Shown: positions 8,651 through 18,592 of the stretch, piece by piece
How positions within the stretch are numbered: position 1 is the stretch's first letter
Layout: the number at the start of each line of letters is the position of its first letter
NCBI RefSeq assembly: GCF_007655305.1
Contig: NZ_VLOG01000052.1
Coordinates: forward strand, 1 to 64,000
Length of the DNA stretch: 64,000 nt
Source: Algoriphagus algorifonticola
GTDB taxonomy: Bacteria; Bacteroidota; Bacteroidia; Cytophagales; Cyclobacteriaceae
Direction: 5' to 3'
The notes under the pieces: generated by a model
Databases searched by the model: none
Told to the model about the DNA's origin: nothing
What the model saw: the letters and a program-made list of their open reading frames with translations, nothing else
Made by a program: the position numbers and the translations under genes

Positions 8651-11233
8651 TTAATTCCAGTTGATTTGGGAAAGTACAAGAGCCAAAGTAGCCAAACCGG
8701 TAGTGACTCCAACTACATCACCCAATCGTAAAGGTATTTTTGGTCCCTTGGTTGGAACAATCACTTCTGCTCCTGGCTCCACAGGTGGATAACTCCTAAT
8801 TCCCAAAAATCCTTTGGTTCTTTTCACGGCACCATTCGCATAGACCACATAGGTTTGTTTTCTATTGGCTCTCCTTTCAAATCCCCCAGCTCCGTTGATA
8901 TAATGTTTCAAGCTTCTTCCGTTTTCATGTCGCAGTGTTGTAGGGTAAACTACATCTCCACGCATTCTCACTGTTTGCAGAAGTTTCGGAACAGATAGTA
9001 CATCCCCTTCCTCCAAAATCAAATCATCTTCGGATCCCGGATTTTTTAAGATGGTTTCCAAGTCTATCGCTACAGCTTCAGTTTCTCTTATTTTCACATT
9101 AAAACCGGGAGTTTCAGCTGCAATTTGATCTAAGGACTCTCGCTTCGTATTGGCAACTGTTGATTGGGCAGCACTATCCCCTTTTGGAAGATTGGAAAAA
9201 AGCCTTTGAACCAACTCTTCTTGTGCTTCTGAATTGTTCGGGTCGCGCATGAGTTGCATGCGAAGTTCTTCCAAATTTCTTTGTCTTCGAATTTGCTCCG
9301 ACTCGGTATTGAAAAACTCTGTTCTTCTGATCAGTGTTGCTCCCTTGGAATAGGCGAATTGATTGAGTCCACCTGCTCTTCGAACTAAATCAGAAATCCG
9401 CTCTCCGGAACTCTGAATCGCGAAAATACCGGGAGAATTAACCTGACCCTCTACAGCCACTAACCTTTGCATGGTAAAACTAGCCTTCTTACGAACAATG
9501 ACTTGGTCATAGGGGATCAGCGTTTGGGAATCAGCTCTATAGGATAAATCTGGATTGACCTGAACAGGTATGATATCTGATAAAGTTCCTAAATCAGTAT
9601 CCTCTAATCTCCTTGCAATTTCGATATCATTAGGATTGGCGGACTCCTGAAAACCTCCTGCCAAAATCAATAATTCCTCCACGGTCATATCAGAAGAGAA
9701 TGGATAAACTCCAGGTCTTTTTACCTCACCCAAAACTTGAACATACTGCTCATTTCTAATATCGTAAATACTGGATATACGGACTACATCCTCTCTTTTT
9801 AAAGGAATATCAGCGATAGAGCCCGCCAAAACAGCTTTTAGATTCACCTGAATCATTTCAGTACTGAGATCAGGCTTGGTTCTTAAAATGCTAGCTTGCT
9901 CGGTGTAGGCATCGCCTCTCAGTCCCTCCGCATTTTTGATCAGTTGGGTTAAGGTCAGCCCATCAGACAGCGCAAAAGTACCTTCCCTAAACACCGCACC
10001 TTTGATTTGCACGCGATTAGAATACCTGTCCAGGATTTTTCCTACAGTAATCTCATCTCCCCCTTTGAGAATAAACATCCCAAATTGGTTCTTGTAAACA
10101 TCTGATACGGAGCGCTGATTTTCTGTAATTCTGGATATTGCTACTCTGTCTTCAAATGCCAAATCAGTGAATCCACCAGCATAGTTTAAGAGGTCTTGGA
10201 ATGTGTCACCTTTTTTAATTTCAAAGGTCAGCGGTCTTTTTACCTCTCCTTTGATGCTTACTCTGGAAATAAAGGGAGTAACCAAAATCACATCCTGATC
10301 GCGTAGCTGCAAGTCTAAATTGGCGGTACCATTAATCAATAAGTCATAAACATCGACCATCGCAATCTGCTTATTGTTTCTGACCACTTTAATTTGGCGC
10401 ATGGTGCCATTATCATTGGGACCTCCAGCTGCATAAAGCGCATTGAATACAGTTGAAAAAGCACTGAGCGTGAAAGTTCCCGGCAACCTAACTTCTCCTA
10501 AAATGTGAACTTTGATAGTCTTTACATTTCCCAAGGTCACCTGTAAAAAGGTTTTTGGGTTCGGACCATTCAAGCTGGGGTAAAATCTACCCACTCTGTT
10601 TCTAATAATTCCAGAGGCTTCTTCAATGGATTTTCCTGATACTGAAATTGGGCCAATATTTTCCAGAATTACAAATCCATCAGGATTGACTGTGGCTTCA
10701 TAATATTGCTCTGACTGTCCATAAATATCTACAAAAATGACATCTCCGGGACCGAGCACATAATTCTGAGGGGTGGCTTGGTTCAGGCTTGGCTCAAAGC
10801 TTAGCCTCCTGTTTTTCTGATAAAAAAGATTGCTGCCGAACAACTGACTATTTCCTGATTCTACTTCAGGCTGTACTTCATAAATGCCTTGAGTAATTTC
10901 ATTCAGATCAATTTGTCTTCTAGGCTCCCTTTTGCTGGCATTTGTACTCCGACTGGCAGTTGCGCTCAGATCTAAGTCCTCAAGTCTTTTTCGTAGTTTT
11001 TCGATTTCGGCTCCAGACATTCCCCGCATTTGAGCCATTTGAAGAAATTGAGTCGTACTGAGTCCAGCCTCATTGGCTCTTTTGACAAGCTCTTGTAATT
11101 GTTCATCACTAAGTTCATCAACCTTGATACTTGAAATATCCGTGTTTTGCTGAGCAATAAGCGGCTCAGGGTTACTGAGAAGAATGCCTGCCAAAAGGCA
11201 GAAAAAGTACCAGAATCTTTTTAATTGAATCAT
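8651..11233 (-). CDS. Outer-membrane polysaccharide export protein with multiple SLBB domains (Wza-like)
   Basis: Predicted outer-membrane or periplasm-spanning exporter and first gene of the polysaccharide operon. I chose the ATG at 11233 over an upstream TTG at 11266 because it gives a clean signal peptide (RFWYFFCLLAGILLS, cleavage near LIAQQ). A poly-export domain begins around residue 160 (LGPGDVIFVDIYGQ), followed by at least five SLBB-type modules with the repeated pattern V.I.GEV..PG.(Y/F). The ~860-residue size is far above E. coli Wza (~380) but usual for Bacteroidota homologues. The N-terminal region is helical and Glu/Leu rich. Confidence 0.87.
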   Translation of the reverse strand: MIQLKRFWYFFCLLAGILLSNPEPLIAQQNTDISSIKVDELSDEQLQELVKRANEAGLSTTQFLQMAQMRGMSGAEIEKLRKRLEDLDLSATASRSTNASKREPRRQIDLNEITQGIYEVQPEVESGNSQLFGSNLFYQKNRRLSFEPSLNQATPQNYVLGPGDVIFVDIYGQSEQYYEATVNPDGFVILENIGPISVSGKSIEEASGIIRNRVGRFYPSLNGPNPKTFLQVTLGNVKTIKVHILGEVRLPGTFTLSAFSTVFNALYAAGGPNDNGTMRQIKVVRNNKQIAMVDVYDLLINGTANLDLQLRDQDVILVTPFISRVSIKGEVKRPLTFEIKKGDTFQDLLNYAGGFTDLAFEDRVAISRITENQRSVSDVYKNQFGMFILKGGDEITVGKILDRYSNRVQIKGAVFREGTFALSDGLTLTQLIKNAEGLRGDAYTEQASILRTKPDLSTEMIQVNLKAVLAGSIADIPLKREDVVRISSIYDIRNEQYVQVLGEVKRPGVYPFSSDMTVEELLILAGGFQESANPNDIEIARRLEDTDLGTLSDIIPVQVNPDLSYRADSQTLIPYDQVIVRKKASFTMQRLVAVEGQVNSPGIFAIQSSGERISDLVRRAGGLNQFAYSKGATLIRRTEFFNTESEQIRRQRNLEELRMQLMRDPNNSEAQEELVQRLFSNLPKGDSAAQSTVANTKRESLDQIAAETPGFNVKIRETEAVAIDLETILKNPGSEDDLILEEGDVLSVPKLLQTVRMRGDVVYPTTLRHENGRSLKHYINGAGGFERRANRKQTYVVYANGAVKRTKGFLGIRSYPPVEPGAEVIVPTKGPKIPLRLGDVVGVTTGLATLALVLSQINWN

Positions 11234-11350
11234 GCGAAAATGCTGTCCCGGGTGAATTTCAAACAAATATGCAATTTAAAAATCCGTGAATTTCTGTTTT
11301 TAACCAAAAATAGTTCCAAAAAGCTACCAAAAACAAAGAGATAAGAAGTC

Positions 11351-12355
11351 TTATTCGGTGCAGTTTTTACAAATCTCAATTTGAGTTCGGTCATTTAGCA
11401 ACTGTTTTCTAAAAGATTGGTAGTTAGCTGATTTCCAGATTTCCTTGATCGCCTGAGATTGAAAATCGCCCATCACATGGGTCGCGTCTTTATCAAAGCA
11501 ACAAGGAACTACCTTTCCATCCCAAGTTACTACCGCTCCCTGCCACATTCTCCAGCATTTGTTTTCCACTTTCTTTTTCAATTTCCAGCGACCGTTCCCT
11601 GCAGGGATATACCTGGAGTAGCCCAAATCAGATGGAATCAATTCGGAGCCATTTTCAAAATCATAGATTTGTGTGCTTTTTAGCTGGAGCTCATCGACTT
11701 CCAGAGCTTTCGCCCACTTTTTTAATTCAGGAATCTGATGTTCATTTTGTCCGGTCACCAAAAACTGAAGTACAATTCGTGGAAAAAGCTTCCCTTGCCT
11801 TTTTCTCTCAGAGATTAAATTGTCTAATCCTTCCTGTACTTTTTTTAAGTTTCCTCCAATTCTGTATTGTTGATAGACTTCCTGAGTGATTCCATCCATG
11901 GAGACTATCAGTTGCTTCAGGCCACTGGCTAAAATCTGCTTTACTCTTTCCTTATCCAGATAATGCGCATTAGTGGAAGTGGAGGTGAAAACTCCCTCTT
12001 TATTTGCAAAACTGACCATTTCTAAAAAGCGTGGATTTAGAAATGGCTCTCCCTGAAAGTAGAGATGTAGCCAGGTCAAATGTTTTTTGGATTGTAGAAT
12101 TACTTTTTCAAAAAGCCCATTTTCGAGCATTCCTGTAGGTCGGCTGAAAGACCTTAAGCCCGAAGGACATTCCGGGCAACGTAAGTTACAGCTAGTAGTA
12201 GGTTCAATACTTAATGTAGTCGGCTGACCCCAGATAATGGGTTTTTTCAGGATTCGGCTCAGTTGAAAAGAAAGGCCCAACATAGCAATATTGCTCACCT
12301 TTCTGAAGGAAAGCTGTTTGGAAAATGCAAAAGCGGTTAGGAGCTGATTTTTCAC
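11351..12355 (-). CDS. Radical SAM/SPASM domain protein
   Basis: A 334-residue radical SAM enzyme. The cluster motif CNLRCPECPSG (CxxxCxxC) lies near residue 53, and the C-terminus holds extra cysteines (CWRMWQ, VPCCFDKD, CKNC) typical of SPASM auxiliary iron-sulfur clusters. The chemistry is 5'-deoxyadenosyl radical based, but the substrate is unknown. No small precursor peptide gene is seen beside it, so there is no direct support for a peptide-modifying role. It precedes the polysaccharide operon on the same strand, with an 84-117-bp gap, and diverges from gldB, so it may belong to the envelope locus. Confidence 0.8.
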   Translation of the reverse strand: MKNQLLTAFAFSKQLSFRKVSNIAMLGLSFQLSRILKKPIIWGQPTTLSIEPTTSCNLRCPECPSGLRSFSRPTGMLENGLFEKVILQSKKHLTWLHLYFQGEPFLNPRFLEMVSFANKEGVFTSTSTNAHYLDKERVKQILASGLKQLIVSMDGITQEVYQQYRIGGNLKKVQEGLDNLISERKRQGKLFPRIVLQFLVTGQNEHQIPELKKWAKALEVDELQLKSTQIYDFENGSELIPSDLGYSRYIPAGNGRWKLKKKVENKCWRMWQGAVVTWDGKVVPCCFDKDATHVMGDFQSQAIKEIWKSANYQSFRKQLLNDRTQIEICKNCTE

Positions 12356-12469
12356 TTCAGAAAGAAAAGCAATCCTTAAGGAAAGGCCAAGTATGCATAC
12401 TCAAAAGGGAAGGAATTCGTTTCCATTCATTATCATTGCAAGGATATTTTCGAATCAAAAGTGAATCAC

Positions 12470-13474
12470 ATGAAGGCTTCAAGGTTAATTCTTATTAGCA
12501 GTTTAATTCTATTGATATTTTCCTGCGGCAAAAAAGAAGAAACATGTCAGCTTGATGAAGATATTCTAGATCAAGAGCTGGAGCTTACTATTACCCGGCT
12601 GGAGCAGGAATTTTTTTCAGCAAAAACCCAAGAGGATTTCTCCTTCTTGTTGGAAAAACATCCAGAGTTTACCCAAATTTATTTACAGGCGGACTTATAT
12701 CCCTCTTTGGATACATTGGCTTCCGAACTTTTAGCTATACATCAGGACTCAGCCATGCAGGTGCTGAATGACTCCGTGCAACAGGTTTTCACAGATTTTT
12801 CTGATGTGGAAAAGCAGCTGGAAAATGCATTTAAATACATCAAACACTACTTCCCAGAATTTAAAATACCCAAGGTTTACACATTTGTTTCGGGCTTTAA
12901 CTCAGACTTGGTGGTGACTGAGGACATCATTGTCATTGGTTTGGATTATTACCTTCCTCCCAGCCACACATTTCAGCCAGAACTTGCACGCTATATGGCA
13001 GAACGATATGACAGGCCTTATATCGTACCGATGATTGTCACAGCAATTTCCTCCAGATTTAATCAAACAAACCCTCAGGATAAGACGCTTTTGGCAGAGA
13101 TGATTTATTATGGAAAAGCTTACCATTTTACTAAAGCAATTTTGCCATGCACTTCTGACCAGTTTATCATTGGGTATACTCCTGAGCAGATTTCTGAGTC
13201 CTTTGCCAATGAGGAATTTATCTGGGCTCACTTTGTGGAAAATGAGCTGCTTTATGAAACCAACCCATTTGAAATCAGAAAATATATGGGAGAGGCTCCA
13301 TTCACAGATGCCATCAGCACCAAAGCTCCGGGAAGATTAGGAAGATGGTTGGGATGGAATATTGTGGACGATTATGTATTCAACCAGGACGTGAGCCTAT
13401 ACCAATTGATGGGTAATCCGGATGCGGAGCAAATTTTCAGGCAGTCAGGATATAGACCTCGTCCCCCTGCTTAG
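12470..13474 (+). CDS. gldB: Gliding motility lipoprotein GldB
   Basis: A 334-residue predicted lipoprotein of the GldB family, needed for gliding in Flavobacterium johnsoniae and widely kept in Bacteroidota. The ATG at 12470 is preferred over the GTG at 12461 since it starts right before the signal peptide (LILISSLILLIFSCGKK, lipid-anchored Cys). The segments LDQELELTITRLEQEFF and FPEFKIPKVYTFVSGFNSD and the zinc-protease-like VENELLYETNPFEIRKYMGEAPFT match family features I recall. The 3' end overlaps the convergent glycosyltransferase gene by 38 bp. In non-gliding species it is retained, so motility cannot be concluded. Confidence 0.88.
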   Translation: MKASRLILISSLILLIFSCGKKEETCQLDEDILDQELELTITRLEQEFFSAKTQEDFSFLLEKHPEFTQIYLQADLYPSLDTLASELLAIHQDSAMQVLNDSVQQVFTDFSDVEKQLENAFKYIKHYFPEFKIPKVYTFVSGFNSDLVVTEDIIVIGLDYYLPPSHTFQPELARYMAERYDRPYIVPMIVTAISSRFNQTNPQDKTLLAEMIYYGKAYHFTKAILPCTSDQFIIGYTPEQISESFANEEFIWAHFVENELLYETNPFEIRKYMGEAPFTDAISTKAPGRLGRWLGWNIVDDYVFNQDVSLYQLMGNPDAEQIFRQSGYRPRPPA

Positions 13475-14660
13475 GAGGGTTTTTTCCTGGATCTAATAGA
13501 TGAGCAAGCCTCTCTACAGCATGCTCTTTGGTGAAATAGTTTTCTGCCAGAAGACGGCTATTTTCCTGGTAACTTTTCAGGGTTTGGGGGTGTTGTTCGA
13601 GTATTTCCAGTTGCTCAAAACATCTAGCCATTTTCCCTGGCAAGCAAGAAATCCCGAGCTGATGCTTTTTGACCAATTGATATACCCAGCCTTTGTGATT
13701 GACAATTATACCCTTGCCAGCTCCTAAGGCATCAAAGAACTTATTGGGACTATTTGTCTTTAATACAGGTAAGTGAGCAAATGAAATCCAGGCCAAGTCG
13801 GCTATTCCCAATAATTCGTTGACTTGTTCTTTTGAACCAAAGGGAAAGAAATGGACTTGTTTTAAACTCAATTTTTCAACGCTCTTTTCCAACGTTTGCT
13901 TTTCGCTACCATCTCCCATGATTAAAAATTGCCAGGTCTTACCCTGTTGCTGAGCGATTTTAGCCAAATCCACCAATTCGTCAACCGCATTAACTTTTCC
14001 CAAGGCTCCCGCATAGGCTATAGTCAAAGATGGATTTAATCCATGCTTCTGAAGTAGGTCTTGGTTTTTCTCCTGAGGAAAAAATTGCTTTAAGTCTGCG
14101 AAATTTGGTATGATCTGAACGTCAAACTGTGGATTGATTTGTCTGATGTAGGCAGCGATTCCGGGTGAAAGGGCTACTATTTTTAATGCATTTCGATAAA
14201 TTTTGGCTTCAAGCCGAAAAAGGTACTTTTTAAGTAATCTATTTTGGATAGCCCCAACCTGAACAGGTGCTTCCGGCCAGAGATCACGAACTTCAAAAAT
14301 ATAGGGGATTGCTAATTTCTTCTTTGCCCAAAGCCCAATCCAACCCGTGGTCAAAGGAGTGGAAGTAATATAAAGTAAGTCTGGACGATTTAGCTTTGGA
14401 ATTAGCTTTTTACATTGCTTTACAAAAATCCAGAATGCCTTGATCCTCTGAAAAAAGCCAAACTTTTGATCATAGGAAACCGGTAAATAATGGACCTTGA
14501 TTCCTTCTATCCATTTTTGATCATAGTGCTGCTGATTCCCACCAGTAATAAGTTCAACTTCAAATCCTTTTTCTACCAAGCCCTTTGCCAAATGAAATGA
14601 CCTAACTGCACCACCTTCTTCGGGCGTTCTGAAATACTGGTGGATGTAAAGGATTTTCAT
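13437..14660 (-). CDS. Family 4 glycosyltransferase (WbuB-like)
   Basis: A 407-residue GT-B glycosyltransferase. The start is taken at 14660, giving MKILYIHQYFRTPEEGGAVRS, the classic GT4 N-terminus with a glycine-rich acceptor loop; this ATG overlaps the asnB stop (ATGA). The C-terminal GT1-like domain has LTIAYAGALGKVNAVDEL and the segment KTNSPNKFFDALGAGKGI where the nucleotide-sugar-binding Glu/Asp region lies. It probably transfers a sugar to a lipid-linked or polysaccharide acceptor in the cytoplasm. Its 3' end overlaps gldB tail to tail. Together with asnB it looks like an outlying part of the polysaccharide locus. Confidence 0.85.
   Translation of the reverse strand: MKILYIHQYFRTPEEGGAVRSFHLAKGLVEKGFEVELITGGNQQHYDQKWIEGIKVHYLPVSYDQKFGFFQRIKAFWIFVKQCKKLIPKLNRPDLLYITSTPLTTGWIGLWAKKKLAIPYIFEVRDLWPEAPVQVGAIQNRLLKKYLFRLEAKIYRNALKIVALSPGIAAYIRQINPQFDVQIIPNFADLKQFFPQEKNQDLLQKHGLNPSLTIAYAGALGKVNAVDELVDLAKIAQQQGKTWQFLIMGDGSEKQTLEKSVEKLSLKQVHFFPFGSKEQVNELLGIADLAWISFAHLPVLKTNSPNKFFDALGAGKGIIVNHKGWVYQLVKKHQLGISCLPGKMARCFEQLEILEQHPQTLKSYQENSRLLAENYFTKEHAVERLAHLLDPGKNPPKQGDEVYILTA
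13463..13485 (+). terminator. Terminator hairpin spanning the gldB stop codon
   Basis: A CCCCCT...AGGAGGG stem with one bulge and a 4-nt loop (63-68 with 73-79 of this line) is followed by six T. It includes the gldB stop codon and lies within the coding end of the convergent glycosyltransferase gene. Confidence 0.55.
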
Positions 14661-16432
14661 AGCTTTTGAATTTTCAGCCATTCAGCTAGTAAAAATAAGT
14701 TGTACAAAGTCAAAAAATGACTTTTGACATGGTTCTCTGGCTTTTCCAAAAGTTCATTGGTAACCTTTGGAAGTATATCCTGATAATCTTTTTTAAAAGT
14801 CGCTAGTTCCTGAAAGATCCTTTCCCGGAATTCTCCCTTCTCTGAAAACCATTCCAATAAAGGTAATCCAAATCCGGTTTTTTTACGATTGCCCACCCAA
14901 CTTAATCCTCGATCCTTGAGAATTTGCCTCAACCATTTTTTCCCCAATAAAAGCTCATCAGATTTAATTTCTTTCCAAAATTGAATAACCCCTTCATCCA
15001 AGTAAGGCGACCTTCCCTCGATTCCATGCGCCATTAAGGCACTATCCTGAATTTTTAAGACATCCTGAACCAGATAAACTCTTCGATCGAAATCCAACAT
15101 TTGCTTGTAAGATGATAATCGCTCATCAAAAATTCTTTCATGATCTGAAAAGAGGTCTTCTTGAAGACTTTCCAGTGCGGAAAAATTCATGAACGTTCTC
15201 TTAGGGTTTTCCTCTATACCTGTCAGAAACTTTTCCCAATTTCGGTTCAAAGGTAGTTTGAGAAGAAGTGGCTTTAGACGCAGGAGCCAATCCTTTCTTC
15301 TCCAATAGAAATCAAAAGCCTGATGCCGCTGATATCCTCCCCAGAGTTCGTCCGCACCTGCTCCGGACGCCAGTACTTTGACGTGTTTTTTAGCCTCCTT
15401 ACCAATTAGCCAAGTTAAAAAGCTGGCCGAATCCCCAATAGGTAAATCCAAAGTCCTGAGATATTCCTCCCAGTTTTCCCAAAATATGGTTTGATCTACC
15501 TGGATCAAATGATTTTCCGAAGGAAGAGTTTTTCCAAGTTTTTTGACCGCCTCAGCATCTCCATATTTGTTAGAATACGCAGCTTCATGAGCGATGGTGA
15601 AAGTATGCAAAGGAACTCCTGTTTCCTGATACCAAAGCGAATAAAGCGAGGTGCTATCTATTCCTCCACTGAGTAGCATCCCCACAGGCACATCAGCATG
15701 AAATTGCTTTAAAACGGCGTCTAATAGCAGTTCTTGAAGACGATTTTTCGAGACTTCTTGTTGTGCTGATGGAAGAGAGGGAATATTATCCCAGCGAAAA
15801 GCGGAATGCTGTCGAATTAAACTGAATCTGGAGGGTTTCCATTCTTTGACACCCTTGAAAAATGTCTTTCCCTGAAGGGGAGTTCTCATGTAATAATAAT
15901 ATTCCAACTGACTTTTATCCAGCTTGCTCTTCGCGAGTTTGCCTACTCCTCTGCTTTCTGAGGAAATGATTAAGCGATCTTGATTTTGATGATAATAGAG
16001 CGGTTTTTCACCATTTTTATCTCTTGCCACCAAGACTGTTTGGTTGCTTAAATCCACAAAAATCAAGGCAAACATGCCCTGTAATTTTTCAAGACCTTTT
16101 GCACCAAAAATTCTCAGCCAATGAGTCAAAACTTCAGTGTCTGAATGGGTAACAAACTCTACTCCCATTTTTTGAAGTAAATTTCTCAGATCCTGATAGT
16201 TGTAGATTTCTCCATTCCAGATAAGCATCGACCTCCCATCTGGTGCCCAAAAAGGTTGATCAGCATCAGGTCCGGGATGTAAAATTTTGAGTCGATTAAC
16301 ACCAAGCCAAAGCCCCGGCCAAGGGCTAAAAGAGGCTTCCTGATCGGGACCTCTGTGCCTACTTTCGTTTAGAAGTCCCTGAATCGATTCTTCTTTGGCT
16401 CCTTTACCCCAAATCAGATGAATGCCACACAT
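14657..16432 (-). CDS. asnB: Asparagine synthase (glutamine-hydrolysing)
   Basis: A 591-residue two-domain amidotransferase. The N-terminal class II glutaminase begins MCGIHLIWGKG with Cys2 as nucleophile after Met removal, followed by RHRGPDQEA and the NGEIYNYQDLR motif. The synthase domain has the ATP-pyrophosphatase loop LLSGGIDSTSL and the ASGAGADELWGGYQRH segment. It should make asparagine from aspartate, glutamine and ATP. asnB paralogues in polysaccharide loci may instead amidate sugar acids. Here it is translationally coupled to a GT4 gene, so the second role is possible. It directly follows nth. Confidence 0.87.
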   Translation of the reverse strand: MCGIHLIWGKGAKEESIQGLLNESRHRGPDQEASFSPWPGLWLGVNRLKILHPGPDADQPFWAPDGRSMLIWNGEIYNYQDLRNLLQKMGVEFVTHSDTEVLTHWLRIFGAKGLEKLQGMFALIFVDLSNQTVLVARDKNGEKPLYYHQNQDRLIISSESRGVGKLAKSKLDKSQLEYYYYMRTPLQGKTFFKGVKEWKPSRFSLIRQHSAFRWDNIPSLPSAQQEVSKNRLQELLLDAVLKQFHADVPVGMLLSGGIDSTSLYSLWYQETGVPLHTFTIAHEAAYSNKYGDAEAVKKLGKTLPSENHLIQVDQTIFWENWEEYLRTLDLPIGDSASFLTWLIGKEAKKHVKVLASGAGADELWGGYQRHQAFDFYWRRKDWLLRLKPLLLKLPLNRNWEKFLTGIEENPKRTFMNFSALESLQEDLFSDHERIFDERLSSYKQMLDFDRRVYLVQDVLKIQDSALMAHGIEGRSPYLDEGVIQFWKEIKSDELLLGKKWLRQILKDRGLSWVGNRKKTGFGLPLLEWFSEKGEFRERIFQELATFKKDYQDILPKVTNELLEKPENHVKSHFLTLYNLFLLAEWLKIQKL

Positions 16433-17104
16433 TTATTTTTTCTTTGGTTCGGCGGTTAATTTTTCTTGGTTTTTTTCAAAATACCTACAAAAATGGGTGA
16501 TGCTACACTCTTCGCATTTGGGTCTTCTGGCCAAACAGGTATATCTGCCATGTAGAATCAACCAATGATGAGCCTTGTGAACATGTTCTTTCGGAATATG
16601 GCGGATCAAATGTTTTTCTACCTCTAGAGGTGTTTTTGCAGTTTGAGGAACCAGGCCGAGTCTTCTTGATACGCGAAACACGTGCGTATCTACGGCCATG
16701 TTGGGTTGATTCCAAACTACTGAGGTAATCACATTTGCGGTTTTCCTTCCCACGCCTGGAAGCTTGGTGAGTTCCTCTACAGTTTCAGGTACTTTCCCTT
16801 CAAACTCTTCTATGAGCATTTTGCCTAAACCCAACAGGTGCTTGGTTTTATTATTGGGATAAGAAACGGATTTGATATAAGGGAAAAGCTCATCAAAATG
16901 GGATGCAGCCAAATGAGCGGGAGTAGGAAAATCCCGAAATAAGGCCGGAGTGACCATATTGATACGCTTGTCAGTACATTGAGCGGATAGTACTACTGCC
17001 ACCAAAAGCTGAAATGGATCCTCGTATTGAAGCTCCGTTTCTGCTACGGGCATGTTTTCCGAAAAGTAATTGATAAAGGCTTCGTATCGCTCTTTTTTTA
17101 GCAT
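16433..17104 (-). CDS. nth: Endonuclease III (DNA glycosylase/AP lyase)
   Basis: A 223-residue base-excision repair enzyme that removes oxidised pyrimidines and cleaves abasic sites. It has the helix-hairpin-helix with catalytic Lys (LPGVGRKTANVI), the catalytic Asp in MAVDTHVFRVSRRLG, and a C-terminal [4Fe-4S] loop with the exact CX6CX2CX5C spacing (CLARRPKCEECSITHFC). Length is normal for the family. The start is an ATG facing the P1 peptidase gene on the other strand. The stop abuts the asnB start, so co-transcription is likely even though the functions differ. Confidence 0.93.
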   Translation of the reverse strand: MLKKERYEAFINYFSENMPVAETELQYEDPFQLLVAVVLSAQCTDKRINMVTPALFRDFPTPAHLAASHFDELFPYIKSVSYPNNKTKHLLGLGKMLIEEFEGKVPETVEELTKLPGVGRKTANVITSVVWNQPNMAVDTHVFRVSRRLGLVPQTAKTPLEVEKHLIRHIPKEHVHKAHHWLILHGRYTCLARRPKCEECSITHFCRYFEKNQEKLTAEPKKK

Positions 17105-17216
17105 GGAAATCTAAACTTGTATGGAGGGCTTAAGATAGGTAATATTGGAAGAACTTCTCCAGCGCAACTGGATTGGAAAACTAAATTACATTTTCCTTTT
17201 AAAATTCTTCAAAGGC

Positions 17217-18329
17217 ATGCAAAATCTACTTATCCTGACCCTATTTTGTTTATTTATCAATATGGAAATTTCTGCCCAAAGCCGCCCTAGAGAATTAGGC
17301 ATTCAGTTTGGATTGCTTCCAACTGGACCCTTGAATGCAATTACGGATGTAAAAGGAGTGAAAGTAGGGCATCTTACTAAAATAGAAGGAACACCTATTC
17401 GAACAGGCATTACGGCAATACTAGCTCACGATGGAAATCTCTTTCAGGAAAAGGTGCCCGCAGCGATTTTTGTTGGAAATGGATTCGGAAAGCTAGCAGG
17501 AGTAACTCAAGTGCGGGAACTGGGAAACCTAGAAAGCCCAATAATTTTAACCAATACGCTTAGCGTGGCTGCTGGTATTGAAGGAGTGGTACGCTATTCT
17601 TTAGATCAGCAGGGAAATGAAAATATTCAGTCTGTCAATGCAGTGGTAGGTGAAACCAATGACGGTTTTCTGAATGATATCCGGGGGATGCATATCAGTC
17701 CCGAAGAGGTAATACAAACAATTCAGGCCGCAAAAGAAGGGAAAGTTACGGAAGGAAATGTTGGAGCCGGAACTGGAACGGTTTGCTTTGGCTGGAAAGG
17801 AGGAATCGGAACATCTTCCAGAAAATTACCAGAAAGCTTGGGTGGATACACGGTCGGAGTATTGGTTCAAACAAACTTTGGAGGAAACCTACAAATAGCA
17901 GGAGTTCCGGTGGGCGAAAAATTGGGAAAATACCCATTTAAAGATGCCTTGGAAAAAGCCGATGGAAGCTGCATGATCGTTGTCGCAACGGATGCACCAG
18001 TCTTAGAAAGGAACTTGGAAAGAATGGCTCAGCGTGCCATGATGGGCCTGGCAAAAACTGGAGGAATTGCTTCCAATGGCTCGGGTGATTATGTGATTGC
18101 CTTTTCCACAAATGAAGGTCTTAGAATCCCTTATACCTCTGATAAAAAACTGAAGTCAGAATTTTTAGCGAATGAGGAAATGAGTCCACTTTTTATGGCC
18201 GTAATTGACGCTACAGAGGAAGCAATAATCAATTCACTTTTTGCTGCAGAAACGATGATGGGCAAAGAGGGCAGAACTGTGGAAGCCTTGCCAAAGGAAA
18301 AAGTTTTGGAGATTATTAACTCTAATTGA
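17217..18329 (+). CDS. P1 family (DmpA/S58-type) aminopeptidase with signal peptide
   Basis: Predicted exported N-terminal nucleophile aminopeptidase of the DmpA family (370 residues from the chosen start). The ATG at 17217 gives a signal peptide (LLILTLFCLFINMEISAQS) and is preferred over an ORF start at 17145, which lies upstream without support. The mature part begins RELGIQFGLLPTGPLNAITDVKGVKVGH, a hallmark of the family. The segment GGIASNGSGDYVIAFST carries the expected autocleavage site and Ser nucleophile. It likely trims short or beta-amino peptides in the periplasm. It diverges from nth and is followed by a 263-bp gap. Confidence 0.85.
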   Translation: MQNLLILTLFCLFINMEISAQSRPRELGIQFGLLPTGPLNAITDVKGVKVGHLTKIEGTPIRTGITAILAHDGNLFQEKVPAAIFVGNGFGKLAGVTQVRELGNLESPIILTNTLSVAAGIEGVVRYSLDQQGNENIQSVNAVVGETNDGFLNDIRGMHISPEEVIQTIQAAKEGKVTEGNVGAGTGTVCFGWKGGIGTSSRKLPESLGGYTVGVLVQTNFGGNLQIAGVPVGEKLGKYPFKDALEKADGSCMIVVATDAPVLERNLERMAQRAMMGLAKTGGIASNGSGDYVIAFSTNEGLRIPYTSDKKLKSEFLANEEMSPLFMAVIDATEEAIINSLFAAETMMGKEGRTVEALPKEKVLEIINSN

Positions 18330-18592
18330 AAAAAGGGTTGGCTTAAAGATGACTTTTTTTGATTAGAATTTTCATCAAAGGAATTTCTACGCCAGAGCTC
18401 AATTTACCTTTCAACTACAAATTTCTAAAATTATTTCGGCTCTCATTTTTTTATCAGATAATTTTATCGAGATTAGTTGAGATAACTGATTTTGAGAGTG
18501 ATAAGTCAACATTTGAAGTTTATTTTTCGGGGTTTCGATCAATTTTTCCCAGAAGATAGGCTGATTAATAATTCAAAACCCAAATAACTCCG

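Noticed and set aside
12390..12401. AGTATGCATACT, a perfect 12-bp palindrome between the radical SAM gene and gldB, similar in core to the MarR operators.
   Set aside because: Only a single short copy and the context does not suggest fatty-acid control; the likeness may be chance.
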